Assembly (NCBI RefSeq): GCF_014203425.1
Contig: NZ_JACHJC010000001.1
Span: forward strand, 4,738,001-4,802,000
Length of the DNA: 64,000 nt
Direction of reading: 5' to 3'
Source of the DNA: Micromonospora echinospora
Lineage (GTDB): Bacteria; Actinomycetota; Actinomycetes; Mycobacteriales; Micromonosporaceae
This document shows positions 29,380-37,448 of this stretch, piece by piece; within the stretch, counting starts at the first letter, position 1, and each line of letters opens with the position of its first letter. The position numbers and the translations under genes were made by a program. The notes under the pieces were generated by a model. It made no database searches. It was given only the letters and a program-made list of their open reading frames with translations, and was not told the origin of the DNA.

Positions 29380-30484
29380 GCCGACACCGACACCGACGCC
29401 GGCCGGGGACCACGCCGCCCCGGTGGGCGCCGCGCTGTCCGGAGTGGACCCCACCGACCCGGGTGCGGTGTGGCGCGCGCTGGGCGCCGCCGGGATCGTC
29501 GAGGCGCTCTACGGCGACGGCGTCCAGCCCGACCCCCGGCGGCTGTCGGCCCTGCTCACCGAACTGGACGCCCGGTGCCCGCTCGGCGTGACGCTGTCGG
29601 TCTGCGTCCAGGTCGCCACGGTGCTGCCGCTGCTGGCCGGCGCGACCGGGCCGGCGGAGCGCGCGCGGCGCGGGATGCTGCGCGGCGAGACCGTGGTGGC
29701 GCTGGCCGTCACCGACGCCGCCGGGTCGGGCTCGGACCTGCTCGACGCCGCGACCCGGGTGAAGCTGGGCGACGACGGCGCGGTCCTGGACGGGGGCAAG
29801 GACTGGATCACGAACGCGACGAGCTGTGACGCGGCGCTGGTGCTGGCCCGGCACCGCGAGGCGCGGCACTTCACCAGCTTCTGCTGGGTGCTGGTGCCGG
29901 CCGACGCGCCCGGCGTGACAGTCGGATCCGCCGGCCGGGCGTTCGCCGGGTCCGGCGTGGGCCACCTGCGCTTCGCCGGCGTGGCGCTCGGCCCGGACGC
30001 CGTGCTGGGCCGCCCCGGCCGGGCGCTGGCCGGGTTCGCCCGGCAGGTCGGCGTCGAACGGGTCGCCGGGGCGCTGTGGGCCCGGGCGATGTGCCACCGG
30101 ATGCTGACGGGCCTGCGCGACTGGCTGCGGCGGCGGCCGGCCGGGGCGGGCACGCTGTGGGACCGCCCCGCGGTCCGCGAGCGGTACGCCCGGTGCCTGG
30201 TCGCCGTGCACCAACTCGACGCGCTGTGCGCGCCGCTGCTGGACGCGCCGGCGGCCGTCCCGTCCGCGGTCGCCGGGATGCTGCTGAAGGTCAGCGCCGC
30301 CGAGACCGTGGACCGGGTCGCCGCCGAGGCGGTGCGCCTGCGCGGCGCGGACGCGTTCCGCGACGGCGGGGAGGCTCAGCTGCGCACCGAGGCGGCCATG
30401 TTCGGCATCGCCGGTGGAGCAACCGGAGCGATGCTCGCCGGCATCGCCGACCACGCCGACGAGCTGGCCGGCGCGGTGACCTGA
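29372..30484 (+). CDS. Acyl-CoA-dehydrogenase-fold flavoprotein 2
   Basis: A 370-residue ACAD-like protein, somewhat short and divergent. The beta-domain motif is AVTDAAGSGSDL (TEPxAGSD equivalent), then GGKDWITNATSCDAALVLAR and, near the C-terminus, MFGIAGGATGAML where YEGT would be expected, so the canonical catalytic Glu is again missing. Start taken as TTG, overlapping the end of the preceding gene by 8 bp with a G-rich ribosome site; no better start exists in frame before the homologous region. Likely forms a pair or hetero-oligomer with the preceding protein. A hairpin follows the stop. Confidence 0.8.
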   Translation: MPEPTPTPTPAGDHAAPVGAALSGVDPTDPGAVWRALGAAGIVEALYGDGVQPDPRRLSALLTELDARCPLGVTLSVCVQVATVLPLLAGATGPAERARRGMLRGETVVALAVTDAAGSGSDLLDAATRVKLGDDGAVLDGGKDWITNATSCDAALVLARHREARHFTSFCWVLVPADAPGVTVGSAGRAFAGSGVGHLRFAGVALGPDAVLGRPGRALAGFARQVGVERVAGALWARAMCHRMLTGLRDWLRRRPAGAGTLWDRPAVRERYARCLVAVHQLDALCAPLLDAPAAVPSAVAGMLLKVSAAETVDRVAAEAVRLRGADAFRDGGEAQLRTEAAMFGIAGGATGAMLAGIADHADELAGAVT

Positions 30485-30486
30485 CG

Positions 30487-30517
30487 GGCGTCCCGCGCCC
30501 GGTGGCGGCGGGACGCC
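30487..30517. terminator. Intra-cluster hairpin after the second ACAD-like gene
   Basis: Perfect 10-bp stem (GGCGTCCCGC and complement) with an 11-nt loop, directly after the stop. Together with the hairpin at 23,916 it divides the rightward arm into three blocks. No second promoter is evident in the 33 bp before the next GTG, so it may act as an attenuator. Confidence 0.5.
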
Positions 30518-30550
30518 GATCGACGACAGCACAGCGAAGGGAGCAACGTC

Positions 30551-32044
30551 GTGAGTCTCTACCAGTGGTTCGAGCGAACCGTGGCGCGGGTGCCGGAGGC
30601 GGTCGCGCTGGAGGTCGGCGGGGAGTCGGTGACCTACCGCCGGCTGCGCGACCTCGCCGACGGCCTCGCCGGCCGGATCCACGCCGAGGTGGGCCGACGC
30701 CCCCGCGCGGTCGGCCTGCTGGCCGCCCGCAGCCTGCCCGCGTACGCCGGCTATCTGGCCGCGCTGCGCGCCGGAGCGGTGGTGGTGCCGCTCAACCCGG
30801 CCTTCCCGCCGGCCCGCACCGCCCGGCTGTGCCGGGACGCGGGGGTGGACGCGCTGGTGGTCGACGACGCCGGCGCCGCGACGGCGGCGCAGGTCGCGGG
30901 CGGCGCCGTGACGGTACGCCTCGACGGCGCACCGGGCGTCCCGCCGCCGACCGCCCCGGTGGCGCCGGACGACGTGGCGTACCTGCTGTTCACCTCCGGG
31001 TCGACCGGGCGGCCCAAGGGCGTGCCGATCCGGCACCGCAACGTCGACGCGTTCCTCACGTACTGCCGGGACCGCTACCCCGTCGGCCCGGGCGACCGGC
31101 TGTCGCAGACCTTCGACCTGACCTTCGACCCGTCCGTCTTCGACTTGTTCGTCGCCTGGGGCGGCGGCGCCACGCTCGTGGTGCCGCAGCCCGACGAGGT
31201 GCTGACGCCGGTGCGGTTCGTCAACGAACGACGGATCACGCACTGGTTCTCGGTGCCCTCGGTGGTCTCGCTGGCCCGCCGGATGCGGATGCTCTCTCCC
31301 GGCGCCATGCCGAGCCTGCGGCACAGCCTCTTCGCCGGCGAGGCGCTGACGCTGGAGCAGGCGCGGGCGTGGGCCGCGGCGGCGCCGGGCAGCGGGGTGG
31401 AGAACCTCTACGGGCCCACCGAGCTGACCGTGACCTGCACCGGTCACCGGCTGCCGGCGGATCCGGCGGCCTGGCCGGCCACCTCGAACGGCACCGTGCC
31501 GATCGGTGACGCGCACCCCGGGCTCGACGCGATCCTGCGCGGCGAGGACGGCACCGTCGGCGGTGACGACGGCGAGCTGTGCGTGCACGGGCCGCAGCGG
31601 TTCGACGGCTACCTCGACCCGGCCGACGACGAGGACCGGTTCGTCACGTACGCCGGTCACCGGTACTACCGCACCGGGGACCGGGTCCGCCGCGAGCACG
31701 GCACGCTCGTGCACCACGGCCGCCTGGACGACCAGGTCAAGCTGCGCGGCTACCGGATCGAGCTCGGCGAGATCGAAATGGTCCTGCGCGGCCACCCGGG
31801 GGTGCAGGACGCGGTGGTGCTGGCGTTCGGCGCGGGCGACGACGTCGCCCTGCGAGCCGTCTACACCGGCGCCGCCGGGATCACCGCCGAGTTGACCCGC
31901 CGGTGCGCGGACCGGCTGCCCGGCTACATGGTGCCGGCCCGGATCCACCACGTGGCCGCGCTTCCCACGAACGCCAACGGCAAGACCGACCGACGCCGGA
32001 CCGCCGACCTGGTCGGCAGCGCGACGAGAGGAGAACGACGATGA
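30551..32044 (+). CDS. Amino-acid adenylation enzyme 2 (NRPS A-domain type)
   Basis: A 497-residue free-standing adenylation domain closer to NRPS A-domains and D-alanine-carrier ligases than enzyme 1. Motifs: LLFTSGSTGRPKG (A3), FDLTFDPSVFDLF (A4 region, with an Asp at the position that usually binds the amino group), NLYGPTELTV (A5), YYRTGDRVRR (A7), GRLDDQVKLRGYRIELGEIE (A8) and LPTNANGKTDRR (A10). No carrier domain is attached, so it must load a carrier in trans. GTG start with AAGGGAGC upstream. It overlaps the flavin reductase gene by ATGA. Confidence 0.9.
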   Translation: MSLYQWFERTVARVPEAVALEVGGESVTYRRLRDLADGLAGRIHAEVGRRPRAVGLLAARSLPAYAGYLAALRAGAVVVPLNPAFPPARTARLCRDAGVDALVVDDAGAATAAQVAGGAVTVRLDGAPGVPPPTAPVAPDDVAYLLFTSGSTGRPKGVPIRHRNVDAFLTYCRDRYPVGPGDRLSQTFDLTFDPSVFDLFVAWGGGATLVVPQPDEVLTPVRFVNERRITHWFSVPSVVSLARRMRMLSPGAMPSLRHSLFAGEALTLEQARAWAAAAPGSGVENLYGPTELTVTCTGHRLPADPAAWPATSNGTVPIGDAHPGLDAILRGEDGTVGGDDGELCVHGPQRFDGYLDPADDEDRFVTYAGHRYYRTGDRVRREHGTLVHHGRLDDQVKLRGYRIELGEIEMVLRGHPGVQDAVVLAFGAGDDVALRAVYTGAAGITAELTRRCADRLPGYMVPARIHHVAALPTNANGKTDRRRTADLVGSATRGERR

Positions 32045-32574
32045 CCGGGACAGGAAACGGACACGAGCAGGAAGGGGCGTTCCGTTCGGTGGCCGGGCGG
32101 TTCGCCACCGGAGTGGCGGTGGCGACGGCCGTCGGACCCGACGGCCCGGTGGGCATGACGGTGAACTCCTTCACCACCGTGTCGCTGTCGCCCCGGATGC
32201 TGCTGGTCTGCCTGCGGCGGGACTGCCGGCTGCTCGGCGCGGTCCGGCGTACCGGGCGCTTCGCGGTGACAGTGCTCGCCGACGACCAGCGCGCGGAGGC
32301 GGCCTGGTTCGCCAGCCGGGGACGGCCCAGCGGCGCCGACGGCTTCACCGGCGTCACCTACGACGCGGAGCGGGCGACCGGCTGCCCGCGCCTGACCGAC
32401 GGGGTGGCGTACTTCGGCTGCGAGGCCGTCTCCGCCGACCCGGCCGGTGACCACGCCGTGCTGATCGGCGCGGTCCGCTCCGCCGGCCTGCTCCGGCCGA
32501 CCCCGCCGCTGCTGTTCGTGGACGGCCACTACGCGCGGGTCGCCGCACCGGCGGAAGCGCAGGTGGCGCGATGA
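32041..32574 (+). CDS. Flavin reductase (two-component monooxygenase partner)
   Basis: A 177-residue protein of the flavin reductase-like domain family: RSVAGRFATGVAVATAVG, GMTVNSFTTVSLSPRMLLVCL and the closing GHYARV motif are typical of NAD(P)H:FMN/FAD reductases that supply reduced flavin to separate monooxygenases. No luciferase-type or other classic monooxygenase is present in the cluster. The two ACAD-fold proteins are the only evident flavin partners, which supports an oxygenase reading for one of them. In butirosin biosynthesis the comparable pair is BtrV with BtrO. Overlaps both neighbours by 4 bp. Confidence 0.88.
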   Translation: MTGTGNGHEQEGAFRSVAGRFATGVAVATAVGPDGPVGMTVNSFTTVSLSPRMLLVCLRRDCRLLGAVRRTGRFAVTVLADDQRAEAAWFASRGRPSGADGFTGVTYDAERATGCPRLTDGVAYFGCEAVSADPAGDHAVLIGAVRSAGLLRPTPPLLFVDGHYARVAAPAEAQVAR

Positions 32575-33416
32575 GCATCGGCGCCGCTCCCGGGGACCTG
32601 CGCTACCTGAGCCTGCGCGCCGCGCGGGCCGGGGCGGACGCGATCCGCGAGGCGCGGAGCCAGGGCTTCCGGACCATGCACAAGGGCGGGGCGGCACAGG
32701 ACCCGGTGACCACCGCCGACCACGCCAGCGAACGGGCCATCCTCGACCTGCTCGCCCGCGACCGGCCGCAGGACGCCGTCCTGGCCGAGGAGTCCGGACT
32801 CAGCGCCGGCTGCTCCGGCCTGCGCTGGATCGTCGACCCGCTCGACGGCACGCTGAACTTCAGCCACGGGGCGAGCCGCTACGCGGTGAGCATCGCGGTG
32901 GCGACCGGCTGCGACGACGGCGACGGCCAGGTGGTCGCCGCCACCATCCTGCAACCGGCCACCGGCGCCTGCCTGGTGCTCGACGGCGACGGCGCGCTCG
33001 ACGGCGACGTCCCGGTCACCGTCGACCGGGAGGCCGCGCCGGGGCACGCCCTGGTGGCGTTCGCGGTGCCGAACGCGCCCGGGCCGCGGCGGCGGGCGTA
33101 CCAGTCGCTCGTCGGCGTCGCGCCCCTCGTCGCCGACCTGCGCAACTCCGGCTCCACGGTCTGCGACCTGGCGGCGGTGGCCCGGGGGGAACTGGACGCG
33201 TTCGTCAGCTTCGACCCCGCGCCGTGGGACGTCGCGGCCGGCACCGCGCTGGTCGAGGCCGCCGGCGGGGTGAGCCGGCGGTGGCGCCACGACGGGCTGG
33301 CGGTCCTGGCCACCGGCGCGCCGGCCGTCGTGGACGCGCTGGCCGGCTGGCTGAGCCCCGACCGTACGAACGGCGCCGACGAGAAGAAGGGAACCGACGA
33401 TGACAGGCAGCGATGA
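32571..33416 (+). CDS. Inositol monophosphatase family protein
   Basis: A 281-residue Mg-dependent phosphatase. The metal sites are readable: EES (LAEESGLSAG), WIVDPLDGTLNFSHG and, near the C-terminus, PWDVAAGTALVEAAGG. It would remove phosphate from inositol-1-phosphate made by the synthase at 22,684, giving free myo-inositol for the dehydrogenase encoded next. It overlaps the dehydrogenase gene by 17 bp, so the two steps are translationally linked. An N-terminal extension with TADHASERAILDLL is normal for the family. Confidence 0.92.
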   Translation: MSIGAAPGDLRYLSLRAARAGADAIREARSQGFRTMHKGGAAQDPVTTADHASERAILDLLARDRPQDAVLAEESGLSAGCSGLRWIVDPLDGTLNFSHGASRYAVSIAVATGCDDGDGQVVAATILQPATGACLVLDGDGALDGDVPVTVDREAAPGHALVAFAVPNAPGPRRRAYQSLVGVAPLVADLRNSGSTVCDLAAVARGELDAFVSFDPAPWDVAAGTALVEAAGGVSRRWRHDGLAVLATGAPAVVDALAGWLSPDRTNGADEKKGTDDDRQR

Positions 33417-34356
33417 GTTCCGGCTGGCACTTGTGGGAGCGGGCCGGATGGGCCGCCACCACCTGCGGGCCCTGGCCGACCACCGGACGGTCCGGATCCG
33501 GCACGTCGTCGACCCGGTTCCGGCGGCACGGGCGGAGGCCGCCGCGGCCGGGCTGCCCGCGTACCCGAGCGTGGCGGACCTGCTCGCGGACGCCGTGCCG
33601 GACGGTCTCCTGGTGACCGCGCCCACCGGCCGGCACGGCGAGCTGGTCGCGGCCGCCGCCGAGGCCGGGCTGCCGGTGCTGTGCGAGAAGCCGGCCGGGC
33701 TCGACCCGGCCGAGGCGGCGGAGGCGGGGCGGGTGGCCGCCGCCGCCGGGATCCCGTTCCAGGTCGCCTACTGGCGGCGGTTCGTCCCGCAGCTGCGCCG
33801 GCTGCGCGAGCGGATCGCCGGCGGCGCGCTCGGCGAGGTCCTGTTCGTGGCCGCGTCGCAGTGGGACGGCGAGCCGCCGGCGGCGGCGTTCCGCACCGGC
33901 AGCGGCGGGATCTTCGTGGACATGGGCGTGCACGAGTTCGACCAGATCCGGTGGCTGACCGGGCAGGACATCGACCGGGTCGCCGCGCAGCCGGCCGGTC
34001 CGGTCACCGACCCGGCGGTACGCGGCCGGGACGTGGACAGCGCGCAGGCGTTGCTCGGCCTGTCCGGCGGCGGTACCGCGCTGGTCTCGCTCGGCCGGCA
34101 CCACCGGGGCGGCGACATGGCGACGGTGGAGGTGTTCGGCACCCGGGACCACGAGCGGCTGACCTTCCTCGACCCGGCCGACGGGGACGCCACCATGTAC
34201 GCGGCCCTGGCGCGCCAGGCGGAGGACTTCGCCGAGCTGGTCCGCGCGGGCCGGTCGGCGGGCGCCGGGGTGGCGGACGCGGTGGCGGTGCTCGACGCGG
34301 CGCACCGGGCGACCGCGCAACTCACCCGGGGTCACGAATTACACACCGTTCGGTGA
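33400..34356 (+). CDS. Gfo/Idh/MocA oxidoreductase (probable inositol 2-dehydrogenase type)
   Basis: A 318-residue NAD(P)-dependent dehydrogenase. Rossmann motif LALVGAGRMGRHHLRAL, catalytic-lysine motif CEKPAGLDP, and the C-terminal substrate region GGIFVDMGVHEFDQIRWLTG with the His that serves as general acid/base in inositol dehydrogenases. It would oxidise one hydroxyl of myo-inositol to an inosose, the substrate of the aminotransferase at 21,370. Which carbon is oxidised, and so which inosamine isomer results, cannot be read from the sequence. Last enzyme gene before the regulator. Confidence 0.9.
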   Translation: MTGSDEFRLALVGAGRMGRHHLRALADHRTVRIRHVVDPVPAARAEAAAAGLPAYPSVADLLADAVPDGLLVTAPTGRHGELVAAAAEAGLPVLCEKPAGLDPAEAAEAGRVAAAAGIPFQVAYWRRFVPQLRRLRERIAGGALGEVLFVAASQWDGEPPAAAFRTGSGGIFVDMGVHEFDQIRWLTGQDIDRVAAQPAGPVTDPAVRGRDVDSAQALLGLSGGGTALVSLGRHHRGGDMATVEVFGTRDHERLTFLDPADGDATMYAALARQAEDFAELVRAGRSAGAGVADAVAVLDAAHRATAQLTRGHELHTVR

Positions 34357-34410
34357 CTACTTGCACCATCTGGGATCGAGGTATTCCCCAGCCGAAGGTG
34401 GGAAATCCAG

Positions 34411-34434
34411 CCGTACACCACACTGTGGACGGTA
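34411..34434. promoter_or_regulatory. Inverted repeat upstream of the SARP gene
   Basis: CCACA-C-TGTGG (34,418-34,428) is a perfect short palindrome, flanked on both sides by GTAC. It lies about 30-47 bp before the SARP ATG and may be an operator for a regulator of the regulator. No matching copy is seen elsewhere in the cluster. Confidence 0.35.
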
Positions 34435-34457
34435 CTGCGGAGCGGGGGAATACATCG

Positions 34458-36311
34458 ATGCGATTCAGTGTCCTCGGTCCGCTGGCCCTCCACGTGGACG
34501 ATCGCCCGGTCACGCTCACCGGCACCAAGCCCCGCCTCCTGCTCGCCGTGCTGCTGCTGAGCCCGGGGCGCACGGTCGCCACCTCCCGGCTGGTCGACGG
34601 CCTGTGGCCGGACTCGCCGCCCGCGTCGGCGGTACGCAACCTGCGGACGTACGTACACCGGCTGCGGCAGGCGCTGGACCGCGGCGGCGACTCGGCCGAC
34701 CGGCTGGTCCACGACGGCACCGGCTACCACCTGCGGGTCGACGAGGACGAGCTGGACCTGCTGCGGTTCCGGCGTCTCACCGACGAGGCCCGCCGGGCCG
34801 CGCGGGGGGACCGGCCGGAGGCCGCCGCCGAGCTGTTCGACCGGGCGGTCGAGCTGTGGGGCGGGCACCCGCTGGAGGACCTGGCGGATCCGGGCACCGA
34901 CCTGGGCGCGAACGTCACGGCGCTGCGGGAGCAGCACCGGGAGATCACGACCGAGCTGTTCGACCTGCGCCTGCGACTGGGGCAGCCGGCCCGGGTCATC
35001 CCGTCGCTGCGCCGGATGGTGGCCGAGGAGCCGCTCGACGAACGCTGGCAGGCGCAGCTGGTGACCGCGCTGACGCTGGAGGGGCGTGTGGCCGAGGCGC
35101 TGGCCGTGTACCAGCAGGCCCGGCGCGGCATCGTCGACGAGCTCGGCGTCGACCCCGGTCCCACCCTCCAGGGCGCCCTCCAGGCCGCGCTGGACGGGGA
35201 CTCCGCCGAGGTCCGGCCACCGTCCGGCTGGCCGGCGGCCCTCGGCGCCGGGCCCGCGGCGCCGCCCGGCCCGCCGCCGAGCCCGCAGGCCCTGCCGATG
35301 AAGCCGCCGTCCCTGGTCGGCCGGGACACCACGGCCAGCCAGCTCCGCACCATCGCCGAGGGGATCGCCGACCCGGCCGGCACCGACGAGCACGCCGGGG
35401 TCGTGCTCGTCTCCGGCGCGCCGGGCGTCGGCAAGTCGTCGTTCTCCGTGTCCAGCGGGTACGACCTGGCCGACCTCTTTCCCGACGGTCAGCTCTTCGT
35501 CAGCTTCGACAGCAGCGACGAGCCACCCCGCGGCAGCGGGGAACTGATCAGGGAGCTGCTCGTCGAGCTGGGTGTACCGCTGGCCGGCGTGTCCGAGGAC
35601 ATCCGGGAGCGCTCCGCCGCGCTGCGGTGCGCGCTCGCCGGCCGGCGGCTGCTGCTCATCATCGACGACGTCGACTGCGCGCAGCAGGTGCGCCCGCTGC
35701 TGCCGGGGGCGGGCCGCAGCCTGGTGCTGATCAACAGCCGGCAGCGCCTGCTGGACCTGGACGTCGGCTGGCGGTTGACGCTCGGCGCGCTCGACCGTGC
35801 CGACGCGGTGGAGCTGCTGGCCACGATCGCCGGTGAGCGCCGGGTACGTGAGCAACCGGAGGTGTTCGGCCGGATCGCCGCGGCCTGCGACCGGCTGCCA
35901 CTGGCGCTGCGGATCGTCGGCAGCCGGCTCGTCACCCAGCCCGACGTCGCCCTGCCCGGCTTCGCCGCGCACCTGGAGGACGAGGAGAACCGGCTGTCCG
36001 AGCTGGCCGTCGGGGACATCTCGGTGCGCGGCAGCCTCTCGGTCAGCTACCAGGCGCTGGACGTCGACGCCCGCCGGGCGCTGCGCGCGCTGGCCCGCGC
36101 CGGCTCGTTCATCACCCCGGCCAGCGCGGTGGAGATCCTGCGCCTGCCCCGGCAGCAGGCCAACCGGATGGTGGAGCACCTGGTCCAGCACAATCTGCTG
36201 CTGCCCGTCGACTCGGACGATCCGGGCCAGCACTTCCACCTGCCGGAGCTGCTGCGGCTCTTCGCCCGCGAGTGTGTGGACGCGCACGGCCGCCCGCTGC
36301 CGGCCACCTGA
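34458..36311 (+). CDS. SARP/AfsR-type transcriptional activator with NB-ARC domain
   Basis: A 617-residue pathway regulator. Winged-helix DNA-binding domain about 1-95 (FSVLGPLALHVDDRPVTLTG, VRNLRTYVHRLRQAL), bacterial transcriptional activation domain about 96-245 (ending RRGIVDELGVDPGPTLQ), then an ATPase domain from about 285 with Walker A SGAPGVGKSS near residue 320 and LLLIIDDVD as Walker B. It lacks the C-terminal tetratricopeptide region of full AfsR. SARPs activate biosynthetic operons by binding heptamer direct repeats near -35, and matching repeats occur at 21,285-21,348. It is the last gene of the cluster and is followed by a terminator. Confidence 0.93.
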   Translation: MRFSVLGPLALHVDDRPVTLTGTKPRLLLAVLLLSPGRTVATSRLVDGLWPDSPPASAVRNLRTYVHRLRQALDRGGDSADRLVHDGTGYHLRVDEDELDLLRFRRLTDEARRAARGDRPEAAAELFDRAVELWGGHPLEDLADPGTDLGANVTALREQHREITTELFDLRLRLGQPARVIPSLRRMVAEEPLDERWQAQLVTALTLEGRVAEALAVYQQARRGIVDELGVDPGPTLQGALQAALDGDSAEVRPPSGWPAALGAGPAAPPGPPPSPQALPMKPPSLVGRDTTASQLRTIAEGIADPAGTDEHAGVVLVSGAPGVGKSSFSVSSGYDLADLFPDGQLFVSFDSSDEPPRGSGELIRELLVELGVPLAGVSEDIRERSAALRCALAGRRLLLIIDDVDCAQQVRPLLPGAGRSLVLINSRQRLLDLDVGWRLTLGALDRADAVELLATIAGERRVREQPEVFGRIAAACDRLPLALRIVGSRLVTQPDVALPGFAAHLEDEENRLSELAVGDISVRGSLSVSYQALDVDARRALRALARAGSFITPASAVEILRLPRQQANRMVEHLVQHNLLLPVDSDDPGQHFHLPELLRLFARECVDAHGRPLPAT

Positions 36312-36322
36312 CCCGCCGGAAG

Positions 36323-36368
36323 CCGGATCGGGGTGTGCGGGTCAGCCGACGCGCACACCCCGATCCGG
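36323..36368. terminator. Bidirectional terminator closing the cluster
   Basis: Perfect 17-bp stem (CCGGATCGGGGTGTGCG and complement) with a 12-nt loop between the convergent SARP and repeat-protein genes. Confidence 0.85.
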
Positions 36369-36374
36369 GTCTCC

Positions 36375-37448
36375 TCACTTGAGGAAGCGGTCCAGCGCGG
36401 CCTCGATGGTGCCGCTGTCCGGCGACGCGTACGACTTCATCGTCACCTTGTTGTAGGAGATGAAGCTCGGGCAGCGGGCGGCCGGGGCCGTCACCGTGCC
36501 GCCGTCACCGACCTTCTCGCCGGTCTTGGCGGCGTGGAACGTCAGCGTGTACCGCGAGGAGATGTAGTCGACGGTGACGACCTTGTCCTCGCTGTTCTTG
36601 TACTGGCACTTCTTCGGCGTGCCCTCGCTGCCCTCGACCATCTTGAGGCAGCCGATGACCGACACGGTGGCGAAGTCCGCCGACTTGGCGTAGTAGGGCT
36701 TGGCCGAGCTGACCGTCTTCTGCGACCAGAACGTCGGCCGGTCCGGGGAGTTGGAGAAGACGTACGCCTTCGAGCCCGCCGGCGCGGTGTACGGGGCGGC
36801 GTTGAGGATCGCTCCCCCGTCGCAGACCGCCGACATCTCGCTGGCGTACCGCGCGGTGATCGAGTCGTTGTTGGCGGGGCCGTCCGGCCCGGGCGACTCC
36901 GGCCCGTCAGCGCTGGGGGTCGCGGACGGGCTGCCGTCCGGGCCGGGGGTGGCGCTGCCCGAGGCCACCGGCTTCGGGTCCTCCTCGTCGCCGTTGAAGG
37001 CGACGTAGGCGAGGCCGCCGCCGCAGCAGAGCAGGGTCAGCGTGACCGCGCCGGCGGCGAGGCCGACGATCAGCCCCTTGCTCTTGCCGCCGCCGCCCTG
37101 CGGCGTGCCGGGCGCGTAGGGCGCGGCCGGCGGCGGGAAGCCGGCCTGCCCCGGGTACGACACCGCGGGCTGCGGCGCCCCGTACGGCGCGCCGGAGGCG
37201 GGCTGTGATCCGTAGGGCGCGCCGGAAGCGGGCTGGGCGCCGTACGGCGCGCCGGAGGCCGGCTGTGATCCGTAGGGCGCGCCGGAGGCCGGCGGCGAGC
37301 CGTAGGGCGCACCTGACGCCGGTGGCGAACCGTAGGGCGCGCCGGAGGCCGGCTGGGCGCCGTACGGGGCGTTCGGGTCGGGCTGGTTGCCCCACGCTCC
37401 GGCGTTCGGGTCCGGATAGCCTCCGTAGGGAGGGTGATTGTCACTCAT
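36375..37448 (-). CDS. Membrane-anchored protein with PASGAPYG decapeptide repeats
   Basis: A 357-residue protein of unknown function. Residues 1-30 are Pro/Gly/Asn/Tyr-rich, residues 31-90 are six near-identical decapeptides (S/P/Q/A-P-ASGAPYG-S/A), then a Pro-rich stretch, one transmembrane helix (about 126-150, GLIVGLAAGAVTLTLLCCGG) and an extracellular domain of about 200 residues with several Cys and a Thr/Ser/Pro linker. The cytosolic repeat plus single helix is a layout common in actinobacterial envelope proteins. Start at 37,448 (MSDNHPPYGG) agrees with the repeat; the longer upstream frame has no sense. Confidence 0.82.
   Translation of the reverse strand: MSDNHPPYGGYPDPNAGAWGNQPDPNAPYGAQPASGAPYGSPPASGAPYGSPPASGAPYGSQPASGAPYGAQPASGAPYGSQPASGAPYGAPQPAVSYPGQAGFPPPAAPYAPGTPQGGGGKSKGLIVGLAAGAVTLTLLCCGGGLAYVAFNGDEEDPKPVASGSATPGPDGSPSATPSADGPESPGPDGPANNDSITARYASEMSAVCDGGAILNAAPYTAPAGSKAYVFSNSPDRPTFWSQKTVSSAKPYYAKSADFATVSVIGCLKMVEGSEGTPKKCQYKNSEDKVVTVDYISSRYTLTFHAAKTGEKVGDGGTVTAPAARCPSFISYNKVTMKSYASPDSGTIEAALDRFLK
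37179..37358 (-). repeat. Six tandem 30-bp coding repeats
   Basis: Six 30-bp units encode the decapeptides of the adjacent protein. Units differ at few positions, mostly Gln/Pro and Ser/Ala codons, so copy number is likely to vary between strains. Confidence 0.85.

Noticed and set aside
26659..31951. Two long minus-strand frames (859 and 930 codons) opposite the carrier pathway genes
   Set aside because: Pure codon-position artefacts; the plus strand encodes recognised enzymes with coupled starts over the whole stretch.
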